19,261 nt of DNA from CAYFHQ01 sp964342805 (GCA_964342805.1 CAYFHQ010000074.1:1-19261), one strand, 5' to 3'; positions 1 through 8,226 are shown, numbered from the stretch's first letter. Made by a program: numbers and translations. The notes: generated from the letters alone by a model not told the origin.

Positions 1-489
1 ATGCGGGCCATAGCCAAACGTGTTGGCGTGTCTGTGGGCACCCTTTATAACCACTACAAAAACAAGGACCAACTCTATATGACACTCTTGGAACGGTCTT
101 GGGCCATCACTGTGGAGGAGGTCAAGTCTTTTAGTGTTACCATTGAAGACCCGTTGGACCGCATCTGCAAAATTGCCACAACCATTTATTTGGGCATGGT
201 CAAGCGGAAGGGTCTAGGCGGAGAACTCCGTCATGCCAACACCCAAAAGGGTGAGTCCAGTGCTGTTTCTAAGTTGCTTGAGGGTGCTACCCGGGCCATC
301 AGGGACGAGGTGGAGGTTGCCTTGGTTGAAATGGCTGAGGCCCAGCCGGACAAGGTCATTCTCCAGGACACGGGTCGTTTGAGCCTGAGCCTGATCAGCT
401 CCTTGTTTTTACTGCAAATGGAATATCGAGACCAAGTAGAGAGAAATGTCGAGTACCTGGACCAATATATGCGGCTGGTGCTGGGCTAG
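1..489 (+). CDS. TetR/AcrR-family transcriptional regulator, C-terminal part (5' end outside window)
   Basis: The first visible residues already lie inside the DNA-binding helix-turn-helix: AIAKRVGVSVGTLYNHYKNK is the typical TetR recognition region. In TetR proteins this normally sits about 25-45 residues from the N-terminus, so the ATG at position 1 is very probably an internal methionine and the gene starts upstream of the window. The remaining ~135 residues form the variable ligand-binding and dimerisation domain, with no recognisable ligand signature. The stop codon is 17 bp before a MATE efflux gene on the same strand, and a SD for that gene fills the gap. A local regulator of the efflux pump is therefore the obvious inference. 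No operator can be tested because the promoter is outside the window. Confidence 0.88.
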   Translation: MRAIAKRVGVSVGTLYNHYKNKDQLYMTLLERSWAITVEEVKSFSVTIEDPLDRICKIATTIYLGMVKRKGLGGELRHANTQKGESSAVSKLLEGATRAIRDEVEVALVEMAEAQPDKVILQDTGRLSLSLISSLFLLQMEYRDQVERNVEYLDQYMRLVLG

Positions 490-506
490 AGGGAAGAGGA
501 GAGAAT

Positions 507-1865
507 ATGCAAGGATCACATGCGGAGCAAATGGGCAATGCCCCCATTCAAAAAATACTATGGAAGTTGGCCATTCCCGGCATCGTAGGGATGTTGGTCA
601 ACGCTATCTATAATATTGTAGACACCCTTTTTGTTGGGGGTCTCAATAATACCCAGGCCATCGGGGCTGTGGCAGTGGCCTTCCCCCTTATGATGATGGT
701 CTCGTCCTTTGGTCAAATGTTTGGTATCGGTGCCAATTCTTATATCGCCAGACTTCTCGGGGCAGGCAAGAAGCAGGAAGCAGACCATGTAGCTGCGACC
801 ACCTTCTGGACAGCCTTGGTTTCAGGTCTTGTGGTTACTGCTCTAGGCTTGATTTTTATGGAGCCTATACTCAAGCTCTTTGGGGCAACGGCAACCATCA
901 TGCCCTATGCCAAGGGCTATAGCAATGTCATTGTGATGTTTTCCACCTTGTTTATGATCAACATGACCATGAACAACATGATCCGGGCTGAGGGCAATCC
1001 CAAGTATTCCATGATCGCCCTGTCCGCAGGAGCCATTATCAACATTATTTTGGACCCAATCTTTATTTTTACCCTGGGTTATGGTGTGCAGGGTGCAGCC
1101 ATTGCAACGGTTATCGGCCAGGTGTGTGCAACGGGTATTCTCTTATCCTATTACCTCCGTGGAAAGAGTCTGGTTCATATTGGTCTTAAATATGTGAAAC
1201 CCAGCAAGGAAATTTACACGGAAGTCCTCAAGATTGGTGTCCCTTCTTTTGCCCGTCAGGTCTTGATTTCAATTTCCATGGGCATGCTCAACAGTGCGGC
1301 CATGGTCTTTGGGGACGCAGCGGTTGCAGCCATGGGTGTCATTATGCGGGTCTTCTCCATGGCCCTCTACGTGGCCTTTGGCTTCATTCAAGGTTTTATG
1401 CCCCTGGCAGCCTTCAACTATGGAGCCAAGAAGTTTGACCGCCTCAAAGAGGCTATTTCCATATCTACCCGAACCCTGACGATTTTGTCCACCGTGGCAG
1501 CTGTGGTCATGTTCTTCTTTGCACAGCCTATCATTGCAGCCTTTAGCCGGGACCCGGAGGTGGTGGCTATTGGTGTCAAGGGTCTCAAGTATATGACCGT
1601 CTTGTTGCCCTTCTTCGGCTTCCAGATGGTTTGGTCGACAGTCTTCCAGTCCCTGGGTAAGGGCAAGGAGGCCATGATCTTGTCCATGGCCCGCCAGGGG
1701 ATCTTCCTGATCCCTGCCATTTTGATCCTGCCGTCGTGGCTGGGGTTGGCTGGTGTCCTCCTTTGTCAACCTGTGGCTGACTTCTTTACCATTTTGATTA
1801 CGGCCCCCATGGCCCTAAAAGAGAAAAAACTCCTGGACGGTCAGATGGAATTTCAAACTGCTTAA
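507..1865 (+). CDS. MATE-family multidrug efflux transporter
   Basis: The 452-residue integral membrane protein has the length and layout of MATE exporters: two repeated six-helix halves (roughly residues 17-220 and 240-440). The N-terminal half carries family-like features such as the AIYNIVDTLFVGGL segment, the ANSYIARLLGAGKK stretch and MIRAEGNPKYSM. These resemble the MepA-like branch found in Bacillota. MATE proteins export cationic drugs or metabolites across the cytoplasmic membrane using a Na+ or H+ gradient; the substrate cannot be read from sequence. The ATG at 507 has a GAGGAGAG ribosome binding site ending 3-4 bases upstream. Alternative in-frame ATGs at 540 and later have poorer sites. 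It directly follows a TetR-type regulator gene and is probably co-transcribed with and controlled by it. No terminator is evident before the next promoter at 1893. Confidence 0.93.
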   Translation: MQGSHAEQMGNAPIQKILWKLAIPGIVGMLVNAIYNIVDTLFVGGLNNTQAIGAVAVAFPLMMMVSSFGQMFGIGANSYIARLLGAGKKQEADHVAATTFWTALVSGLVVTALGLIFMEPILKLFGATATIMPYAKGYSNVIVMFSTLFMINMTMNNMIRAEGNPKYSMIALSAGAIINIILDPIFIFTLGYGVQGAAIATVIGQVCATGILLSYYLRGKSLVHIGLKYVKPSKEIYTEVLKIGVPSFARQVLISISMGMLNSAAMVFGDAAVAAMGVIMRVFSMALYVAFGFIQGFMPLAAFNYGAKKFDRLKEAISISTRTLTILSTVAAVVMFFFAQPIIAAFSRDPEVVAIGVKGLKYMTVLLPFFGFQMVWSTVFQSLGKGKEAMILSMARQGIFLIPAILILPSWLGLAGVLLCQPVADFFTILITAPMALKEKKLLDGQMEFQTA

Positions 1866-1892
1866 ACATTCCTTAAGACCCCTTCAGATGTA

Positions 1893-1939
1893 TTGACTTC
1901 CCCCTTATCCTTCATAAAATAGAGAAAGGATAAGGGGGA
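1893..1939 (+). promoter_or_regulatory. Sigma-A-type promoter interlaced with a perfect 14-bp inverted repeat that covers the GDPD ribosome binding site
   Basis: A -35 box TTGACT (1893-1898) and a -10 box TAAAAT (1915-1920) are separated by 16 bp. A perfect 14-bp inverted repeat has its left arm at 1899-1912, filling the promoter spacer. Its right arm at 1926-1939 falls at the expected transcription start and contains the AAGGGGGA Shine-Dalgarno of the gene starting at 1947. RNA reading through from the upstream gene would fold the SD into a stem, whereas RNA begun at this promoter would lack the left arm. The repeat could equally be a DNA operator. The boxes and arms are seen directly; the function is inferred. 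Confidence 0.65.
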
Positions 1940-1946
1940 TTTACAC

Positions 1947-3788
1947 ATGTTTTGGAAATGGGACTCATTTCGACTTTTAACAACTGAAATGCGGAATATG
2001 GTGGCCGTTTTGGGGTCACTATTTCGTTTTGAACTATTTATTAAGGGCCTAGTCGGCCTACTTTTAGTACCATCGATCACCTATATGTTCACATCGTTTT
2101 TGACGGCCATGGGCTGGCGGGCGGTGTCCAATAACCAGTGGCTGCAGTTGATCACTGACCCACTGAGTATGGTGGTCATATTTGCCTTACTTTTGATCGC
2201 CATGCTGAGTTTGCTCCTTGAAATAGGTGGGCTCATTTGTATTAGCCACCTGGCACAAAAGGGGGAGGCCATTGACCTGCAAACGGTCGTCCTCCACACC
2301 CTGCGCAAGTTACCCAACATGATTGGACCCGGTGGTCTGATCATGGGCTTCTACTTTTTCCTCCTGGCGCCCTTGCTGGAACTAGGAGGCACCACGACCC
2401 TGCTCAGTTCCATTACTGTACCCGGTTTCGTTGAACAACACATTTACAACAGCGACACCTTGACCCTCCTCTATATAGGCGTCCTAGTGGTCTTAGGGGT
2501 CATTGGATTTTTTATGAGTTTTGCCCTCCAGGTCATGTTCTTTGAAGACGCCAAGCCTGTTGCGGCCATCCGTAAGAGTGTCTGGTTGATAAAAAGACAT
2601 TTTTGGAAGCTCATTCGTTTTTGGGCGGGCTTTAACACCCTCATGTTGGTGGTGATTGCAGTCCTGACCTTTGTGTGGCTCTTCCTTACGGCTTATCTGT
2701 TGGAGTATGCTGCCCAGTGGACCATGGGTGGCCAGGTCCTCCTGTCCATTTGGTTTGTCCTGGTCATGCTGGGTGCCTTGGTCTTAACGGTTGGAACAGC
2801 GCCCTTTTCTGTCTTCATTCACACGGCCCTGTACAAGAAGATCATTCACCAGTGGCATGGTCACCCTGAGCCGGACATACACCTGGTTGCCAGAGGATTT
2901 CAGTTTTTGCGTTTCGAAAAGCTCCTAGGCAACAGGCGGTTTTGGCGCTTTAGTGGGGCCATTCTTTTTACGGGCTTTGCCCTTCTAGTATTCCTCTATG
3001 TGGCCTTTGTTCCCCTGGAAGTGAACAAGGTGGAGATCACTGCCCACAGGGGGTCTTCCATGGTGGCACCAGAGAATACCCTGATTGCAGTGGAAAAGGG
3101 GATTGAAGAAGGGGCGACCTGGGCTGAAATCGATATCCAGGAGACCAAGGACGGCCAGCTGGTCTTACTCCATGACAAGACCCTGGAGCGAACGACAGGA
3201 GACTCCAGGGGCATTTGGGAAGTGACCACGAAAGATCTTGAACAGCTGGAGGCGGGTGCTTGGTTTGATCCAATTTTTGCAGGTGAGCCGGTCCCCTTGC
3301 TCAGGGACGTAATTGAAAAAACCAAGGGGCGGGTAAAACTCAATATTGAGGTCAAGCGGAATGGGAATGAGAAATATCTAGTCCCAGCCTTGGTGGACCT
3401 CATAAATGAATTAGACTATAAGAATGACTGTATTGTGACGTCTTTGGAATATGAATTGTTACAGGAAGTTGAGAAACTTGATCCCAGCATTCGAACAGGG
3501 TATGTTATATATGTAGCCGCTGGTGACGTGGGCAGTCTCAATGTGGACTTGATCAGTATTGAGTCCTCCCGGGTCAGCGCAGCTTTTGTACAAAGAATGC
3601 ACAACGTAGACAAAGAGGTCCATACCTGGACGGTCAATGAAACAGAAGAATTGGAAGCCCTCAGACAAATGGGGGTGGACAATGTCATCACCGATCAACC
3701 GGCCGACATGGTAGAATACCTGGACAACTGGGATAAGAAGAGCAGGATGGAAAAACTCATGGACGTTCTGCTGTCAGGAGAGTGGTAA
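1947..3788 (+). CDS. Glycerophosphodiester phosphodiesterase with N-terminal membrane domain
   Basis: This 613-residue protein has two parts. Residues 1-355 are a hydrophobic region with about seven predicted helices (near 32-52, 73-97, 128-148, 172-195, 228-250, 263-290, 334-355), matching the GPDPase_memb domain. Residues 363-595 are a GDPD catalytic barrel with the expected motifs: AHRG (H367), PENT (376-378), EIDIQ (E394, D396), HD (H409-D410), EVKR, and the C-terminal TWTVN and ITDQPAD segments. GDPD enzymes hydrolyse glycerophosphodiesters to glycerol-3-phosphate and an alcohol. With an odd helix count and N-in topology the catalytic domain would face outside, suggesting lipid head-group or teichoic-acid-type substrates; this is inference. 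The ATG at 1947 follows an AAGGGGGA SD by 7-8 bases. A CPBP gene follows after one base, so the two are translationally coupled. Confidence 0.9.
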   Translation: MFWKWDSFRLLTTEMRNMVAVLGSLFRFELFIKGLVGLLLVPSITYMFTSFLTAMGWRAVSNNQWLQLITDPLSMVVIFALLLIAMLSLLLEIGGLICISHLAQKGEAIDLQTVVLHTLRKLPNMIGPGGLIMGFYFFLLAPLLELGGTTTLLSSITVPGFVEQHIYNSDTLTLLYIGVLVVLGVIGFFMSFALQVMFFEDAKPVAAIRKSVWLIKRHFWKLIRFWAGFNTLMLVVIAVLTFVWLFLTAYLLEYAAQWTMGGQVLLSIWFVLVMLGALVLTVGTAPFSVFIHTALYKKIIHQWHGHPEPDIHLVARGFQFLRFEKLLGNRRFWRFSGAILFTGFALLVFLYVAFVPLEVNKVEITAHRGSSMVAPENTLIAVEKGIEEGATWAEIDIQETKDGQLVLLHDKTLERTTGDSRGIWEVTTKDLEQLEAGAWFDPIFAGEPVPLLRDVIEKTKGRVKLNIEVKRNGNEKYLVPALVDLINELDYKNDCIVTSLEYELLQEVEKLDPSIRTGYVIYVAAGDVGSLNVDLISIESSRVSAAFVQRMHNVDKEVHTWTVNETEELEALRQMGVDNVITDQPADMVEYLDNWDKKSRMEKLMDVLLSGEW

Positions 3789-3789
3789 G

Positions 3790-4740
3790 ATGGAAAGTCG
3801 TTACATTGCATGGAAGAGTAAACTGGTGGATATGGCAGAGGAAGCAAAGTTTACACCCCCCATATACATCATCGTTGGATGGGCAATACTTATCTTTTTG
3901 TTTGTACCCATTCCCGGCTACATGGCGGGACAGAACTTTACAGATCCGGCCTGGCAACTCCTTGTAGGTGAACTCATTTTGGCCTTTGGGGCCATGGCAG
4001 CCGCAGTGTTACTCTTTGTACGTTTTGCAGAGAGACGACCCATTTCCACGACAGGACTGATTAAAGACAATGCCCTCAAACGGTGGGGCAAGGGCTTTGG
4101 CCTGGGCGCTGGTGTGTTTCTTGTGATTGCCCTAGTCTCCACAATTCTTGGTGGTTACACCATCTCATTTTCGGGTTCTGGTATTGGACTAAGTGCTCTG
4201 CCGATGATTGTACTCATGTTGGTGGGTTGGACCATCCAAGCGGGTACTGAAGAACTGGTTGCCAGAGGCTGGTTAATGCCTCATTTGAGCAAGCGCTACA
4301 ACGTATGGATTGGTATTGTCGGCAATGCCCTTCTCTTCCTCCTCATGCGGGGGATGAATCCGGCGGTAGGTTTCCTTCCTTTCGTGAACATTGGCCTATT
4401 CGGTGTAATCATGTCCATTATTGCCCTGTGGCAAGGAGAAATCTGGACGGTTGCTGGCATCCACGCAGCCTGGAACTTTGTTCAAAGTAGTATTCTGGGC
4501 ATGCATGTGACCGGTACGTCTACAGCCCAACACTCCCTGGTCCAGCTGGTGCCACAAAACGTAGGCATAATCAGCGGTGGTGCCTTTGGTCTAGAAGGTA
4601 GTGTCATCACTACTGTTGTCCTGGCAGGTATCCTCATGTTTGTCCTTCGTAAGTGGACAACGGAACTCTATGTTACCCAGCGACAAAAAGCATGGAAAAA
4701 GAACAAGTCCGACAAGAAAAAGACGGACAAGAAAAAATAA
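3790..4740 (+). CDS. CPBP-family intramembrane protein (Abi/CAAX protease-like) with altered motif 2
   Basis: The 316-residue polytopic membrane protein has CPBP (PF02517) hallmarks: motif 1 EExxxR as E154-E155...R159, and motif 3 HxxxN as H225...N229 in GIHAAWN. Motif 2, normally FxxxH, reads F183-LLM-R187, so the histidine usually counted among the active-site residues is arginine (codon CGG). Some CPBP members are intramembrane glutamate proteases related to Rce1; many bacterial ones have unknown roles. Loss of the motif 2 histidine makes proteolysis uncertain here. The C-terminus (about 299-316) is a lysine-rich cytoplasmic tail. The ATG at 3790 is one base past the stop of the GDPD gene, with an AGGAGAG SD at 3776-3782 inside that gene. 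The two membrane proteins are thus a coupled operon, ending at a strong terminator at 4765. Confidence 0.85.
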   Translation: MESRYIAWKSKLVDMAEEAKFTPPIYIIVGWAILIFLFVPIPGYMAGQNFTDPAWQLLVGELILAFGAMAAAVLLFVRFAERRPISTTGLIKDNALKRWGKGFGLGAGVFLVIALVSTILGGYTISFSGSGIGLSALPMIVLMLVGWTIQAGTEELVARGWLMPHLSKRYNVWIGIVGNALLFLLMRGMNPAVGFLPFVNIGLFGVIMSIIALWQGEIWTVAGIHAAWNFVQSSILGMHVTGTSTAQHSLVQLVPQNVGIISGGAFGLEGSVITTVVLAGILMFVLRKWTTELYVTQRQKAWKKNKSDKKKTDKKK

Positions 4741-4764
4741 ATCCCGTCTAGCAAGCTAATAGTC

Positions 4765-4806
4765 AACACCTGAGACCATGGGCAACCATTTCTCAGGTGT
4801 TTTTAA
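4765..4806 (+). terminator. Rho-independent terminator of the GDPD-CPBP operon
   Basis: An 11-bp perfect stem pairs AACACCTGAGA (4765-4775) with TCTCAGGTGTT (4791-4801) around a 15-base loop. It is followed by a TTTTTAATTTA tract. It lies 25 bp after the CPBP stop codon. Confidence 0.88.
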
Positions 4807-4870
4807 TTTATCCAAACGATAAAAATGTTAAAATGATCCTGTAGGCTATATTCTGTAAAAGGGAGGATTT

Positions 4871-6205
4871 ATGTACAAGGTAGCTCAAGGGCTCTATGCG
4901 GACGTCCGCATAGAAAACAACTTCTCAACCATAATCACCTTAGGAAAAAATGAGCAAAAGGAAAATAAGGAAAGAAGGGATCAAGGGGCCTTCATCCGGG
5001 TTTTTGACGGAGAAAAATGGTATTTTTCTTCCATTAGTGACGTAGATCGTATACAAGAGGAACTAGACAGCTTAGCAGCCATAGCTGGCCGCAGCCAAGA
5101 CATTATGGGCCATCCAGTCGTAAGTAAAATGGAAGTCCATACGGGCGACCACCGCACCTATGCCCGTGGGAATGTCATGGACGTGGACCGCATGGACAAA
5201 CTCACCCTCTTAAAGGCATACCGGCAGGCCATGCAGGTGGAGGAGGTTGCCACTGCAGACGTCAACTATGTGGATGAATACAAGGTAAAGACTTTCTGGT
5301 CCTCCAAGGGGGCCAATTTAGAATACGACTACCAACGCTGTGGCATTGATATCCGCGCCCGCTTTAGCGTCGAGGGTAAGCAACACAACGAACGGTGGGC
5401 TACATATGGCATTGGATTCTCTGATCTACCAAGCCAGCCCCTAGGCGTTGCAGAGATGGTCCAGGAGTGCATTGTTTTCACAAGGGACGCCGTTGACATT
5501 GAACCGGGAGAGTACCCGGTCATTCTTAGCCCCTTGGTGGCAGGCATATTTGCCCATGAAAGCTTTGGACACAAGTCAGAAGCTGACTTTATGTTGGGCG
5601 ACGCTTCTGCCCTGGAAGACTGGAAGATTGGCCGTGAGCTGGGTGCCTCGTGTCTGACCATCGTAGACGACAACACCCTCCAGGGCCATGGTCGTGTTAC
5701 CTTTGATGACGAAGGCAACAGTGGCAAGCGGACAGAACTCATTAAAAATGGCAAACTAGCGGGTCGTCTCCACAATGCGTCAACGGCTGCCTACTTTGAC
5801 GAGGAGGTAACCGGCAACGCCCGGGCCATGAACTTCATGCATGAACCCATGGTCCGTATGACCTCCACCATGTTTGAACCGGGCACCGACACCAAGGAGG
5901 ACCTCTTTAAGGGGGTAGAAGACGGCTACTATATCCACCAGCCCAAACACGGGTCTGGCACGTCAGAGTTCACCATCGCCCCTTCACGGGTTTACCGTAT
6001 ACGTCAGGGTCAGATCGCAGAGCCTGTACGGGTGGCTGTTGCTACTGGCAATGTCTTTAAGACATTGTATGAAATCGACGGCGTGTCCAACAGCCAGCAA
6101 ATGTATGGTTCCGTTGTGGGCGGCTGCGGAAAAATGGGCCAGTGGCCTCTCCCAGTGGCCATGGGCGGTCCCTTTGTCCGTGTGAAAAAAATGAAGTTGA
6201 TGTAG
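4871..6205 (+). CDS. tldD: TldD-family metalloprotease subunit
   Basis: The 444-residue protein is the catalytic subunit type of the TldD/TldE pair. The zinc-binding motif is HESFGH, with H229, E230 and H234 followed by KSEADF, matching the HExxxH of TldD. The late cysteine that helps bind zinc in the family is C419 in GGCGKMG. The C-terminal region also shows the GSGTSEF, IDGVSNS and PVAMGGP segments. TldD and TldE form a soluble heterodimeric protease that degrades unfolded peptides, and in some bacteria it trims the leader of peptide antibiotics such as microcin B17. No precursor-peptide gene is visible nearby, so a general peptide-processing role is the safer reading. The ATG at 4871 has a GGGAGG SD at 4861-4866. 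A -10-like TATATT at 4847-4852 lacks a good -35. The pmbA partner follows 9 bp downstream. Confidence 0.92.
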   Translation: MYKVAQGLYADVRIENNFSTIITLGKNEQKENKERRDQGAFIRVFDGEKWYFSSISDVDRIQEELDSLAAIAGRSQDIMGHPVVSKMEVHTGDHRTYARGNVMDVDRMDKLTLLKAYRQAMQVEEVATADVNYVDEYKVKTFWSSKGANLEYDYQRCGIDIRARFSVEGKQHNERWATYGIGFSDLPSQPLGVAEMVQECIVFTRDAVDIEPGEYPVILSPLVAGIFAHESFGHKSEADFMLGDASALEDWKIGRELGASCLTIVDDNTLQGHGRVTFDDEGNSGKRTELIKNGKLAGRLHNASTAAYFDEEVTGNARAMNFMHEPMVRMTSTMFEPGTDTKEDLFKGVEDGYYIHQPKHGSGTSEFTIAPSRVYRIRQGQIAEPVRVAVATGNVFKTLYEIDGVSNSQQMYGSVVGGCGKMGQWPLPVAMGGPFVRVKKMKLM

Positions 6206-6214
6206 GAGGCGACC

Positions 6215-7444
6215 ATGATCAAAGAGATATTTTCCAAAAGAGAAAACAGCACAGAGTTGAATATCGTTGATGGTAAAATCGATGCGGTTGTCCGCAAGGA
6301 CCACACCATGACGGGCTATCGTGTCTATGATCAGGGCCGTCTTGGGATCGTCGGCGTCATTGGCAAGCATGACCCTGAAAGTCTCATCAAACAGGCCGCA
6401 GCTGAAGCAAAGTGGGGCAACCAGGTCTCCTGGTCACCGGTAAGCGGCCACAAGCGACGGGTGGAACAAATGGGAACCTTCCTGTCTGTAGAGGATTTTG
6501 CAGGCTTCTGGGAAGACAAGCTCAAGGTGATCCGCTCAGAATTCAGTGACTTTGTCATCTCCAACAAGTTGGTTCAACAGGAAATCGTCGAGACCTTGGT
6601 CAATGACAATCAGACGGACCTTTCCCAACGGGTGGGCTACAATGAGCACTTGCTCATTCTAAAGGACAAGGGGAGTCAGGACATTTTCTCCACCTTTGGC
6701 GGAACTGTAGGTTACGATTTTGACTTTGACGCTTTCATGGGTGTCCTAGACCAAATGGTTTCTGGCTACAGGAGACCAGTGGACCTGCCCAAAGAGGACG
6801 TCCTGCCAGTAATCATGATGAGTCCTGACATTCTCCATAAGTTCTTTACCAAGCAGTTGTCTGCAGATGTCTTCCAGGCCGGCGGGTCCCTTTTTAATGG
6901 CAAGGCTGGCCAGCAAATCTTTTCACCTAACATGAGTCTGGAGATCAAGCGGGACCCAAGTACCGGGATCTTCCGCTTCTTTGACATGGAAGGGGTTTCT
7001 CCAACAGAGGAGACTAAGTTCCTCATCCACAAGGGTGTCCTCAAGCGTCCTATTTCCGACCTAAAACATGCCCACCTCTATGGCTATGACGCCAATGGAG
7101 GGGCTGCAGGTGTCTATGATGGCTCGCCAAATGCCCAGTGTACAGACATCGGGTGCGCCAAGACCCATGAGACCATGGACGACTTGCTGGGCGGCCGTAT
7201 GGCTGTATTTGCAGTGATTGCGGCGGGGGGAGACTTCTCAGACGAGGGCAATTTCGCCAGCCCAGTCCAGCTGAGCTACCTCTACCAGGACGGAAAGATA
7301 ATTGGCAAACTGCCACCTGTAAAAATCAGCGCCAGCATTTTTGACATGTATGGAAAGGGCTACCACGGGGAAGCCACCCTGCCACTGGGGATCAGTGACG
7401 CCTTTACCGTACCGGTTATGGACATGAAGGTGGAGACCATATAG
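6215..7444 (+). CDS. pmbA: PmbA/TldE, non-catalytic partner subunit of TldD protease
   Basis: The 409-residue protein is a TldD/PmbA family member without the HExxxH zinc motif, as expected for the TldE/PmbA subunit. Family-like segments include the N-terminal GYRVYDQGRLGIVG, the central MSPDILHKFF and SLFNGKAGQQIFS, and the C-terminal AAGGDFSDEGNF and GISDAFTVP regions. It pairs with TldD, shaping the proteolytic cavity while TldD supplies the metal site. Its length is about 40 residues below the E. coli protein, like its partner here. The gene starts 9 bp after tldD, with an AGGAGG SD that overlaps the tldD stop codon (6204-6209). The two are evidently one operon with matched production. 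It ends at a perfect 15-bp stem terminator at 7492-7549 shared with the opposing gene. Confidence 0.92.
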   Translation: MIKEIFSKRENSTELNIVDGKIDAVVRKDHTMTGYRVYDQGRLGIVGVIGKHDPESLIKQAAAEAKWGNQVSWSPVSGHKRRVEQMGTFLSVEDFAGFWEDKLKVIRSEFSDFVISNKLVQQEIVETLVNDNQTDLSQRVGYNEHLLILKDKGSQDIFSTFGGTVGYDFDFDAFMGVLDQMVSGYRRPVDLPKEDVLPVIMMSPDILHKFFTKQLSADVFQAGGSLFNGKAGQQIFSPNMSLEIKRDPSTGIFRFFDMEGVSPTEETKFLIHKGVLKRPISDLKHAHLYGYDANGGAAGVYDGSPNAQCTDIGCAKTHETMDDLLGGRMAVFAVIAAGGDFSDEGNFASPVQLSYLYQDGKIIGKLPPVKISASIFDMYGKGYHGEATLPLGISDAFTVPVMDMKVETI

Positions 7445-7491
7445 GCAGATCATGGCCATTAGCAAACCAAGAATCATGATTGGAACATAAC

Positions 7492-7549
7492 AAAAGCGCA
7501 GACCAAATGGAGTCACTTTACTGCATAAACTCCCTTGGTCTGCGCTTTT
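7492..7549. terminator. Bidirectional terminator between pmbA and the thioredoxin-fold gene
   Basis: A perfect 15-bp inverted repeat (7492-7506 and 7535-7549, core GCGCAGACCAA) surrounds a 28-base loop. On the plus strand it ends in TTTTTCC; on the minus strand it ends in TTTTG. It sits between two convergent genes that stop at 7444 and 7557, so it can serve both. Confidence 0.85.
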
Positions 7550-7556
7550 TCCTGTC

Positions 7557-8216
7557 TTAGTGGTGGTGGTGGCCTTGAAGGTGTTCAATCATTTCAAGGA
7601 ACTGCTCAATGGGCTGGTTGCCCACCATTTCATGGTCGTCATTGAAGACAATCTTTGGCACGCTACTCACGTTGTACTCATTGGAGAGGTCGCTAAAGGT
7701 TTGCGCTTCAATCATTTCAGCTGTGATATGGGGGCTTTCCAGGGCCAACTTGTGGGCTTTGGCCACGGCGCCTGGGCAGTGGGGGCAGCCCAGGGTAACA
7801 AAGACCTTCATGTTAATGGGGGTCTGTAGATTGGCCAGGCTGGCTTTTACTTCTTCTGGGAAGTCTTCGCCTGCACCGGAGACCTCCAACAAGTCAGTGA
7901 TCAAAGAGTTGATTTCATGGCCAGCAGGAATCCCGTTGAACTTAATACCGTTGTCCTTACCTTCATGATCCAAAAGAACAATGGAGGGGGTGAGGGAAAC
8001 ATTGTAGAGGTCTGCTTTTTCCTTGTCATTCTGAATGTCATACAACTCTAAGACCACTTTTTCGCCAACGTCTTCCAGTTCAGCCATGAAACTTTTGGTT
8101 TCCTCGCAAGTATCACAATCTGCTTGAGCTGTGAATAGGGCCAAGGTAACGGGATTTTCCATTTGATCCAAAACGCCTTTTAACTGAATGCGTAACTCTT
8201 CGTTCAATAGTGCCAT
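7557..8216 (-). CDS. Tandem thioredoxin-fold (PDO/AhpF N-terminal-like) disulfide protein
   Basis: The 219-residue protein contains two thioredoxin-like folds in a row. The first has CDTC (C34, C37) with a cis-proline-type TPS at 76-78. The second has CPHC (C144, C147) with VPK at 186-188. This is the architecture of protein disulfide oxidoreductases and of the AhpF N-terminal domain; in E. coli AhpF the first fold lacks its CxxC, whereas here both look active. It presumably carries electrons from the upstream flavoprotein to a peroxiredoxin or other disulfide target. I chose the ATG at 8216 because AAGGAGG lies 5 bases upstream and overlaps the stop of the flavoprotein gene. An in-frame ATG at 8252 lies inside that gene and has no comparable site. 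The protein ends in a natural run of four histidines, encoded just before the shared terminator. Confidence 0.88.
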   Translation of the reverse strand: MALLNEELRIQLKGVLDQMENPVTLALFTAQADCDTCEETKSFMAELEDVGEKVVLELYDIQNDKEKADLYNVSLTPSIVLLDHEGKDNGIKFNGIPAGHEINSLITDLLEVSGAGEDFPEEVKASLANLQTPINMKVFVTLGCPHCPGAVAKAHKLALESPHITAEMIEAQTFSDLSNEYNVSSVPKIVFNDDHEMVGNQPIEQFLEMIEHLQGHHHH

Positions 8217-8226
8217 GGTGTCCTCC

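Noticed and set aside
1269..1769. Long open frame of 166 codons on the minus strand inside the MATE gene
   Set aside because: It is antisense to a clear MATE protein, is rich in Q, H, D and G without domain features, and has no SD. It is a shadow of the real gene.
4826..4852. Promoter for tldD from TATATT (4847-4852)
   Set aside because: No acceptable -35 element at 16-18 bp; listed only as a possibility in the tldD entry.
5329..5775. Open frame of 148 codons on the minus strand inside tldD
   Set aside because: Low-complexity translation with many S, P and R residues, opposite the conserved zinc-motif region of tldD; no ribosome binding site.
4871..7444. TldD/PmbA as part of a peptide-antibiotic (RiPP) cluster
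   Set aside because: No precursor peptide, modification enzyme or dedicated exporter lies beside the pair; the flanking operons have unrelated functions.
7557..7571. Four histidines at a protein end suggesting a cloning-vector tag
   Set aside because: The run is four, not six, and continues directly into a natural chromosomal stop codon and shared terminator.
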